From contig NZ_VTKZ01000003.1 in the NCBI RefSeq assembly GCF_020514115.1, forward strand, positions 1 through 64,000: 64,000 bases of DNA, in the 5' to 3' direction. Below the pieces are notes generated by a model. The model did no database searches. It was not told where the DNA came from and was given only the letters and a program-made list of their open reading frames with translations. This DNA is from Synechococcus sp. MU1642 (GTDB taxonomy: Bacteria > Cyanobacteriota > Cyanobacteriia > PCC-6307 > Cyanobiaceae). Below, in pieces: positions 26,481-33,362 of the stretch; positions within the stretch are counted from its first letter, which is position 1; each line of letters begins with the position of its first letter. Both the position numbers and the translations under genes were made by a program.

Positions 26481-26512
26481 TCGCCTCTCCTGTTAACGGT
26501 TAAAAGTAAACT

Positions 26513-26538
26513 GGGGTCCTTCGGGGCCCCTTTTTTTT
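26513..26538 (+). terminator. Intrinsic terminator with UUCG tetraloop
   Basis: GGGGTCC (26513-26519) pairs with GGGCCCC (26524-26530), seven pairs with one G-U, across the loop TTCG closed by C-G, a very stable tetraloop. A run of eight T follows. It lies 32 bases after the beta-roll stop and should end that transcript, isolating the abundant message from the GT41 gene. Confidence 0.93.
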
Positions 26539-28702
26539 GTATCAACAACTTTCAGCATGGCCTGATCAACTCAATCGAGAAGACCTGATCAACTCCAATG
26601 AGTTGAGGGACGATCAGAAAGCAGCAGGTTTGTATCGGTTGGGGGATGTTGAGCGCGCCGAGTCGTTGCTAATCGCTTTTCTAGCTGATCTTTCGAAATC
26701 AAAGCAACTTTCCCCCCTGGCTCTCCTTGCTTGGATTCGTCTAGACAGTCGCGAACTCTCTGGATTTCTGTCCGTTTTCCGTACTTTGCAGCGTAATTGG
26801 CCAGATCAGCCTGAAGTTAGAGCATTGATGTTCAGTTTTTTACTAGTGAAAGGTCGTGGGCATACCATCAAAACTGAACCTTCCCAATGGCTGACTCTTT
26901 CAGACCCTCAGCTGCGTCAGTTTTTCCAAATTTTGCATGCAGAATGGTTGATTGTTGGAGGTCGTTTTCCGGAGGCAAGATCATGGTTGGATAAGTCTCT
27001 GCAAGAAAAATCCCTCGAAGCTTCTATCCTTGTGGCTCGATGTGAGAAGGCAGAGGGGAATCTTGTTACTGCATTGAGTAGTTTTACAGACCTTTTAGAG
27101 CGTGCTCCTTCGCATTTTCAGCTATGGCTCTATGCCTTAGAAACTGCACTTGATGCCAGGCATTCCGAAGCTGTACTGGCGTTAGCAAGGCAGGCAATGG
27201 AGAGGTTTGGTGAAAATCATCGCCTCCTGCAACATCTGACTCCGATCAAAATGTTGCAGAGACAACCAGGGCTAGCACGACGCAGTGCTTTATTGCAGCA
27301 ACTCTGGACAACCACTTTGCAATTGCCCTTCACTCGTCTAGGGAATCAACTTAACTCCTATGAGCATAATGGTGATACTCATTGGTTGAAATATCTCAAA
27401 CCTTCTATTCTTGCAAATCCCCTTTCGGCACAACAGGAATATAGTAACTATATGCTGCAGTTGGCCAGCATTGAATCAACTAAGTATGAAGAGGCGAATC
27501 AAAGGTATATTTCTGCATTGCGACAGTGTGATCAATTTCAGCGATGTCGTGATGTAGGTATTACTACATCTCAGCTACAGCTCCGTCCAGCAAAAAGTTT
27601 GCGTATTGGATGGATCACTGGTGACCTTTCTCCTCACCCCGTGAGTCGCTTTCTTCTCGGTTTTTTTAATGCGTTTGAAAATGAGACGGCCCAGCATCAA
27701 CATCATCTAATCAATGTAATAGATCATGGTCCGCAATCATGCACTGATTGGTTTGAGCCTTTACAGTCCATAAATTTGACCGATATCTCTGCATTTTCGG
27801 TTGAACGTAAGGTTGATGTTGTGAGGGATTTGGATCTTGATCTTGCGATTGATTTATCTGGTTGGACCTCAGGTCATTTCCTCGCCGGCTTTCTAGCTAA
27901 ATTGGCACCTGTGCAATGCAGCTACCTCGGATTCTTTGCATCCACTGGGATTCAAGAGATCGATTATTGGCTCGGTGATTGGAGTTTGTTCCCTAAGGAC
28001 TATGTTGGCTGGCATACAGAGACTCTTTGGAGGCTTGATCGTCCGTTCCTTGCATGGCAGCCTGTCGATCCATTACCGGAAGCTACGGCTGATGTGACCT
28101 CAGCCCCATCTGGTCCGATTCGCTTTGGTTCCTTTAATCACAATCGCAAGCTTTCTGACAAAACTCTGAGGCTTTGGGGAAGAATTCTTGATTCTGTTCC
28201 TGAATCTACTCTGGTCTTGAAGGCCACTACTTCTTCGGATCAGCCCACTCAGCAGTTGCTTCGGCGTCGAATGCTTCGTGTTGGTCTTGACCCTGAACGT
28301 ATAACTTGGTTACCCCTCACAGCCGGTCATACCGAGCACTTGCAGCAATATCAGCATATTGATATTGCTTTGGACCCTCTACCCAATGGGGGATGTACCA
28401 CTACATGTGAGGCGTTATGGATGGGAGTGCCCGTGATTACAACAGCTGGAGATTCTTATGTCAGTCGTATGAGTACCGCTGTATTGAATGGGTGTTCTCT
28501 GCACGATTGGGTCGCGACGAATGAGCGCTCCTATCTGAACTTGGCAATTAAGCACGCTACTAATCTTAAATACCTCCGTGCGAATAGAGATCTCTGGCGA
28601 CATAAGATTCAAAATAGCCTGCTTGGTGATGCCGCTGATCTAATGCACCATCTCGAGCAGGCCTTTACCGAAATGGTTAAGGCAAAATTTAATAGGGGTT
28701 AA
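26537..28702 (+). CDS. O-GlcNAc-transferase-like (GT41) protein
   Basis: A 721-residue protein in this reading. About the first 330 residues are helical, with weak TPR-like repeats (for example RAPSHFQLWLYALETALDARHSEAVLAL). The GT41 catalytic region follows: RIGWITGDLSPHPVSRF near 355 with the conserved His-Pro, APVQCSYLGFFASTG near 457, RFGSFNHNRKLSD near 528 with the Lys matching the UDP-contacting Lys of human OGT, and ALDPLPNGGCTTTCEALWMGVPV near 610. GT41 enzymes glycosylate protein Ser/Thr. The start is unresolved: TTG 26537 lies in the T tract of the terminator and no ATG follows in frame for a long way, so TTG about 26603 is an alternative. It follows the beta-roll gene, a candidate acceptor. 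Confidence 0.85.
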   Translation: MYQQLSAWPDQLNREDLINSNELRDDQKAAGLYRLGDVERAESLLIAFLADLSKSKQLSPLALLAWIRLDSRELSGFLSVFRTLQRNWPDQPEVRALMFSFLLVKGRGHTIKTEPSQWLTLSDPQLRQFFQILHAEWLIVGGRFPEARSWLDKSLQEKSLEASILVARCEKAEGNLVTALSSFTDLLERAPSHFQLWLYALETALDARHSEAVLALARQAMERFGENHRLLQHLTPIKMLQRQPGLARRSALLQQLWTTTLQLPFTRLGNQLNSYEHNGDTHWLKYLKPSILANPLSAQQEYSNYMLQLASIESTKYEEANQRYISALRQCDQFQRCRDVGITTSQLQLRPAKSLRIGWITGDLSPHPVSRFLLGFFNAFENETAQHQHHLINVIDHGPQSCTDWFEPLQSINLTDISAFSVERKVDVVRDLDLDLAIDLSGWTSGHFLAGFLAKLAPVQCSYLGFFASTGIQEIDYWLGDWSLFPKDYVGWHTETLWRLDRPFLAWQPVDPLPEATADVTSAPSGPIRFGSFNHNRKLSDKTLRLWGRILDSVPESTLVLKATTSSDQPTQQLLRRRMLRVGLDPERITWLPLTAGHTEHLQQYQHIDIALDPLPNGGCTTTCEALWMGVPVITTAGDSYVSRMSTAVLNGCSLHDWVATNERSYLNLAIKHATNLKYLRANRDLWRHKIQNSLLGDAADLMHHLEQAFTEMVKAKFNRG

Positions 28703-30854
28703 TGTCTTGCCTTAGAGTCTTGTAAATCTTCTCTAGCTCACTGCTTAGTCTCGCTCCATCTGCAAGTTTAGATCTCTCCAGAATTTTTCTTAATTGCAAT
28801 CTTTTTTTGCTGGTTCTTGGCCCTTGTGATTCAAGGTTTTTTGCGATGTTCACGAATTGATCGTTGTTGTTTGCGACCCAACGCTCACATCCTGCATAGT
28901 GCAGCAGGCTCGCTGATAGTCGACCAACCATTCCTTCTCCTCTCATGCTGACAACTGGCACCCCCATCCACATGGCTTCCGCTGTTGTGGTTGCCCCGCC
29001 ATAGGGAATAGGATCCAGGGCTACATCCATGTGACGATAAAGCTGTAGGTGGTTAATTCCCCCTTCAATCCAATCCAGCAGGATTAAGCGATCAGTTGCG
29101 AGTCCTGCCTTTTTAAAACGACTGCGTATCCGGTTTTTTTCTGCCGCTTCATGGAAGCTGATACTTTTGAGTATTAGTTCAGCATTTGGGCAGGAACTCA
29201 TCACGGCGCAGAATAGATCAATACTTGCATCACTAAGCTTGCGTGCGTGGTTAAAGCTGCCGAAGCGAAAGCGCTCACAAGGCTCACGCACTGGCAATGG
29301 AAGGGTTCCGCACGGATCAAATACCATGTATCCACCTTCAATGTTAATTAGTCGATGGGCCTTATTATCTACTTGCGATAGCCCATCAAACAACACCTTG
29401 TCTCCTAGCCATCCATCAATGCACTTGAGATAGGTTGGTGCTGGGAAACCTAAGTAACTTAATTGGATAGGAGCTGGTCGATGGACAAGAATTCCTATTC
29501 GTGATCCACTTGTGTATCCCCCTAACTCCACCAGTACATCCAAACGTAGGTCAGCAATTAATCTTGCCGATAATGCATCGTTGTGAAATTTGCAATCTAG
29601 CCAGTGATCACAATGTTCTTTAAGATGCTCGCTGACCCAATCATGGTGATGCCCGCAATTAATTCCCCAAATCTCAAAGTCATTACAATCATGATTTTTG
29701 AGAATTGGGAGCAAAAAACGTCCAACAGGATGGTTGCAGAAATCAGCAGATAAGTAGCCAATTCTTAGTCGCCGTCCTGTGTGGGGTTCTAGAAGCAAGT
29801 CTGGCCAAAGAGGTCCGTAACTTTTCTTCTTCTGCCCGTCCTCCCAATGCTTAGCCCACTCGAGTCGCCTTTCGCATAGCTCGTCTGATTGTGTTTGGCT
29901 TAGACTTAAGAATTGGCGATTGAAGAGTTGTTCGCTGCTCTTTATGTCAGTATCAAACCCTCGAAATGCGCATATTTTTCGAGCAGCTTCTAAATTACAC
30001 ATTTCACATAGAGCTTGCTCTAGTGCCAGCCACAGATTGTTGTCATTTGGGTTGTATTGCAGCCCTCGCTTCAAAATCAGCGCGGGAGCTACCGTGAACT
30101 TCAGGCTCTTGAGGCTGGCGGCCCAATTCAGCCAGTGTTCAGGCTTTCCTGGAGAGTCTCCAGCAAGCTCTGCCAGGATATGACTAGCTGTCACGCAGTC
30201 GCCTTCAGCCATCCTCAAATCTGCTACTGCCTTGCGGATATCAGGATGCTTTTGCTGAAACTTGCTAAGAGAATCAACCAAGGTTTGCGCGGCTTGGAAT
30301 TCGCCCTGTTGCTTAAGGATGGTCAAGAGATTGGCCTTGGCATGGGGCTGGTCTGGATTGATTGAAAGCACTTTCCGATAGCAGTCTTTGCTTTCTTCGA
30401 GCTTTTCTGCGCGGGCATGAATAAGCCCCAGGCCCATCCAGCTTTGGATACGACTTGTATCTGATTGGACAATTGCCTCGTAAACGACGATTGCTTCAGC
30501 TGTCTCGCCTGCCATAGCGAGAGTCTCTGCTAGCGATTCTCGAAGCTCTGTATCGGTAGGTTCTGCATTTAGTGCGTGCCGTAACCAATGCAGTGCTGCT
30601 GCGCTCTCACCCGTTTCCCTCCAGCAGTTGCAGGCATTGAGAATCAGCTTCCGCTGACCCGGCATTCGCTTTAAGCAACGGTGATAATGTGAGCTGCCTT
30701 CACGAAGTCTCCTTTGGCTGCGGAGCAACGCTCCGAGATTGACCGCAACATCGGGATCATCTCCCTGCTCAAGGAGAATCCGGTACGAGAATTCTGCTTC
30801 GACCAAGCGCCCCTCTGAATGGGCCTGCAGCGCTTTTGTTTTTATGTCTTCCAT
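28689..30854 (-). CDS. TPR plus O-GlcNAc-transferase-like (GT41) protein
   Basis: A 721-residue protein. Residues 1-300 hold about seven tetratricopeptide repeats (DVAVNLGALLRSQRRLREGSSHYHRCL, RIQSWMGLGLIHARAEKLEESKDCYRKVL). The catalytic half has RIGYLSADFCNHPVGRF near 365, RPAPIQLSYLGFPAPT near 465, FRFGSFNHARKLSD near 535 and ALDPIPYGGATTTAEAMWMGVPVV near 620. The NHP His and FNHxxK Lys match the OGT family. I chose ATG 30854. It converges on the other GT41 gene with a 14-base overlap. Its first codons overlap those of the divergent gene at 30844 by 11 bases. The two GT41 proteins differ enough to suggest separate substrates. Confidence 0.88.
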   Translation of the reverse strand: MEDIKTKALQAHSEGRLVEAEFSYRILLEQGDDPDVAVNLGALLRSQRRLREGSSHYHRCLKRMPGQRKLILNACNCWRETGESAAALHWLRHALNAEPTDTELRESLAETLAMAGETAEAIVVYEAIVQSDTSRIQSWMGLGLIHARAEKLEESKDCYRKVLSINPDQPHAKANLLTILKQQGEFQAAQTLVDSLSKFQQKHPDIRKAVADLRMAEGDCVTASHILAELAGDSPGKPEHWLNWAASLKSLKFTVAPALILKRGLQYNPNDNNLWLALEQALCEMCNLEAARKICAFRGFDTDIKSSEQLFNRQFLSLSQTQSDELCERRLEWAKHWEDGQKKKSYGPLWPDLLLEPHTGRRLRIGYLSADFCNHPVGRFLLPILKNHDCNDFEIWGINCGHHHDWVSEHLKEHCDHWLDCKFHNDALSARLIADLRLDVLVELGGYTSGSRIGILVHRPAPIQLSYLGFPAPTYLKCIDGWLGDKVLFDGLSQVDNKAHRLINIEGGYMVFDPCGTLPLPVREPCERFRFGSFNHARKLSDASIDLFCAVMSSCPNAELILKSISFHEAAEKNRIRSRFKKAGLATDRLILLDWIEGGINHLQLYRHMDVALDPIPYGGATTTAEAMWMGVPVVSMRGEGMVGRLSASLLHYAGCERWVANNNDQFVNIAKNLESQGPRTSKKRLQLRKILERSKLADGARLSSELEKIYKTLRQDINPY

Positions 30855-32631
30855 CGCGAGCAAATCGCAGTCAAGTCCCAACGCCGCATCTTATGGAGAA
30901 GCACAAGACTGGATGCGCTCCTTCGAGCGTCTTGGAAAGGGTGAGCTGAGCCCTGATCAGGCTATTCAGCAGGCTAGCCAGGCAATTCTTGCAACTGGCC
31001 TTCTGCAGTGGTCCATGCCATTTGCACTGGGCTTGTGGATGAACAAGCGATATGTCGACGCTCTTGAGGTCTTGCAAAGGCCCGGTGTCGAGTCGTCTTG
31101 TGGTCATATGGCCTATTTTCACATCCTGATGGGAATGGTGGCCAGACAGGTCAAAGGGAAGCATCAACTTGCTTGCATGTCCTATCAACGTGCACTACAA
31201 ATTGAACCCGATCGGCATGATGCTCTTTATAATTTGGCAAATCTTATCAAGGATGATGCGCCTGAGGAGGCTGATAAATTATATAGACGCAGTCTGATTG
31301 TTAATCCTGAGTCGGCTCCAGTGTGGCATAATTTAGGAGCAAATTTAACTTCGCTGAATCGACCTCTCGAGGCTATTAGACCTCTGAAAACAAGTTTGCA
31401 AATCGATGCACTTAATCCTGAAGTGTGGTGCAATTTAGGATTGGCTTTTTACGCTGCTGAAGATTTTGTGAGGGCTGAGCGCTCCTTCCGCCACACCATT
31501 GCTCTTGATTCCAGGCATTCGCCGGGATATCAAAACCTCGGTAACACTTTAATTAATGTTTTAAAGGCTGAAGAAGCGATAGAAATACTTGAGAAAGGTC
31601 TTGAACTTGATTCGAGTTCAACGCATTCGTTGTGGAATCTATCGTTGGCTTATCTACTTTTGGGTCGTTATAAAGACGGTTGGCGTTATTACGAATCGCG
31701 ATTCAATTGCCCGGATTTTAAGGATGTGAAGCCACCAACATCCGGCCCTCCTCTTCAAAGTCTCGCTGAGGCTCCAAGAGCTGGTGAAGAGTCTTTGGTT
31801 GTGTGGGGTGAGCAGGGGTTAGGAGATGTTATTCAGTTTTGTAGATATCTCCATTTGCTTGAAGCAGCTTCCATCAATTTTGTCTTTATGGTTAGGTCTT
31901 GTCTGGTCTCTCTAGTCAGGGATTGGACTGGTTATGGAGAGAGAGTTCAGCCTTTTGATGGTTGCTACCGTGATGATGATTCAAGGTCACATGTGGCACT
32001 AATGAGCCTACCGGCCCTTTTCTCAACTGAGTTGCACACAGTGCCATCACATGTGCCTTATTTACGCACAACTCAGCGCTGTCCTGAACACCTGCAAGTT
32101 GAGCCGCCTCCGGGGGGAATGAGTGTAGGTTTGGTATGGGCTTCTAATCCAGACAACAAAGCGATGTATCGCAACAAGAGTATGCCGCTTACTGTTTTGA
32201 TGCCTATCCTCACAGATTTGTTGCACTTAGGTCTCATTGAACTTCATTCATTGCAGTTCGGTCAAGATGCGGATCAGTTAGAGCCCTGGCTTGACGTCGA
32301 TGGGGTTAAAGATTGGCATTTAGATCTAAACGACTTTTCTGATACTGCTCATCTTGTACAACAGTTAGACCTTGTTATTTCCGTTGATACGGCTGTCGCT
32401 CACCTGGCAGGAGCTCTAAATTGTCCGACATGGTTACTTCTTCCTCAAAATGCTGATTTTCGTTGGCTGAAGGGCAGGTCAGATTCTCCCTGGTATCCCT
32501 CCATGCGTCTTTTTCGTCAACGTCAGCAGGGTGATTGGTCCGGTGTTGCGGAGGATCTCCGCATTGCATTTGAGGACTTAACCTTGCTGGATTTCAGGGC
32601 TCTGGCAAACGATCTTCCTGCCTATAAGTGA
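30844..32631 (+). CDS. TPR protein with GT9-like C-terminal domain, first gene of the secretion operon
   Basis: A 595-residue protein. Residues about 85-300 carry six or more tetratricopeptide repeats (ALYNLANLIKDDAPEEADKLYRRSL, PGYQNLGNTLINVLKAEEAIEIL). The GT9-like part starts with SLVVWGEQGLGDVIQFCRYL near 315. It continues with SVGLVWASNPDNKAMYRNKSM near 422, SVDTAVAHLAGALNCPTWLLL near 512 and the end motif MRLFRQRQQGDWSGV. I chose ATG 30844, which overlaps the divergent GT41 start; ATG 30913 is an alternative. Its stop overlaps the ATG of the PpiC-like gene (TGATG), so this transferase is translationally coupled to the secretion machinery. This is the best direct hint that the secreted protein is glycosylated. 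Confidence 0.85.
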   Translation: MSSIASKSQSSPNAASYGEAQDWMRSFERLGKGELSPDQAIQQASQAILATGLLQWSMPFALGLWMNKRYVDALEVLQRPGVESSCGHMAYFHILMGMVARQVKGKHQLACMSYQRALQIEPDRHDALYNLANLIKDDAPEEADKLYRRSLIVNPESAPVWHNLGANLTSLNRPLEAIRPLKTSLQIDALNPEVWCNLGLAFYAAEDFVRAERSFRHTIALDSRHSPGYQNLGNTLINVLKAEEAIEILEKGLELDSSSTHSLWNLSLAYLLLGRYKDGWRYYESRFNCPDFKDVKPPTSGPPLQSLAEAPRAGEESLVVWGEQGLGDVIQFCRYLHLLEAASINFVFMVRSCLVSLVRDWTGYGERVQPFDGCYRDDDSRSHVALMSLPALFSTELHTVPSHVPYLRTTQRCPEHLQVEPPPGGMSVGLVWASNPDNKAMYRNKSMPLTVLMPILTDLLHLGLIELHSLQFGQDADQLEPWLDVDGVKDWHLDLNDFSDTAHLVQQLDLVISVDTAVAHLAGALNCPTWLLLPQNADFRWLKGRSDSPWYPSMRLFRQRQQGDWSGVAEDLRIAFEDLTLLDFRALANDLPAYK

Positions 32632-33362
32632 TGTTATTTCACCAAATACTTAGCGATGCTGATGTACTTTCTTTGGTCCGGCGCATGGAGATGGAGCCCA
32701 AACTCCTCCGCCGTCATCTTGAAGAACAGATAGTTGCATTAGTTCCTCTCGAGGAGTCCTGGCTGCAAGAGACACGTTGCGACTTTTTGAACGGTCGCAC
32801 GGAGGAAGATTATCTTCAAGAGAACGGTTGGACTAGTAATGATCTTGAGCTTCATTTACGTAGGCCTGAAGCGTTGCGACGTTTTGCTCACCAACGTTTT
32901 GCTCCAGGTCTTGAAGAACGATTTCTTGCGTCTAAGGGCTCCCGTGATCTCGTGATCTACTCCTTGTTACGAGTTAAGGATTACGCACTTGCGCGTGAGC
33001 TGTGGATTCGTCTTGAGGAAGATGAGACTACTTTCGCAGAGGCTGCCAGAGCCTTTGGTGAAGGTCCCGAAGCAGACAGGCAGGGAGTCATTGGCCCAAT
33101 TCCGATCGGTGCGCTTCAGCCGGCCCTTCTGCAGGATATTCTTCGCGGACTAAAAGCCGGTGAACTGTCACCTCCTATTGGTCTAGGCGAATGGCAAATT
33201 CTTCTACGTCTTGAGAAGCTGACCCCGACCCGTTTGGACGACCAGGTACGTGAACAGATGATTCAGGAGTCGCTGGATCAGTTCTTGGACGAGCGTGTAA
33301 TGAAGATCAGGGCTGGCGAGGGTGACTCCTTAGACCCCTTTCACTACGATCATGAGTCATGA
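32631..33362 (+). CDS. PpiC-like peptidyl-prolyl isomerase of the type I secretion operon
   Basis: A 243-residue protein with a helical SurA-like N-terminal half and a parvulin (rotamase) domain at about 110-210. Motifs are TTFAEAARAFGEGPEADRQGVIGPI, then LQPALLQDILRGLKAGELSPPI, then EWQILLRLEKLTP. No signal peptide or membrane helix is seen, so it probably acts in the cytoplasm. I recall PpiC-like genes beside type I secretion ABC genes in cyanobacteria, which suggests a chaperone-like role on the substrate before export. It starts at ATG 32631 inside the upstream stop and ends in an ATGA overlap with the ABC transporter. Confidence 0.85.
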   Translation: MLFHQILSDADVLSLVRRMEMEPKLLRRHLEEQIVALVPLEESWLQETRCDFLNGRTEEDYLQENGWTSNDLELHLRRPEALRRFAHQRFAPGLEERFLASKGSRDLVIYSLLRVKDYALARELWIRLEEDETTFAEAARAFGEGPEADRQGVIGPIPIGALQPALLQDILRGLKAGELSPPIGLGEWQILLRLEKLTPTRLDDQVREQMIQESLDQFLDERVMKIRAGEGDSLDPFHYDHES

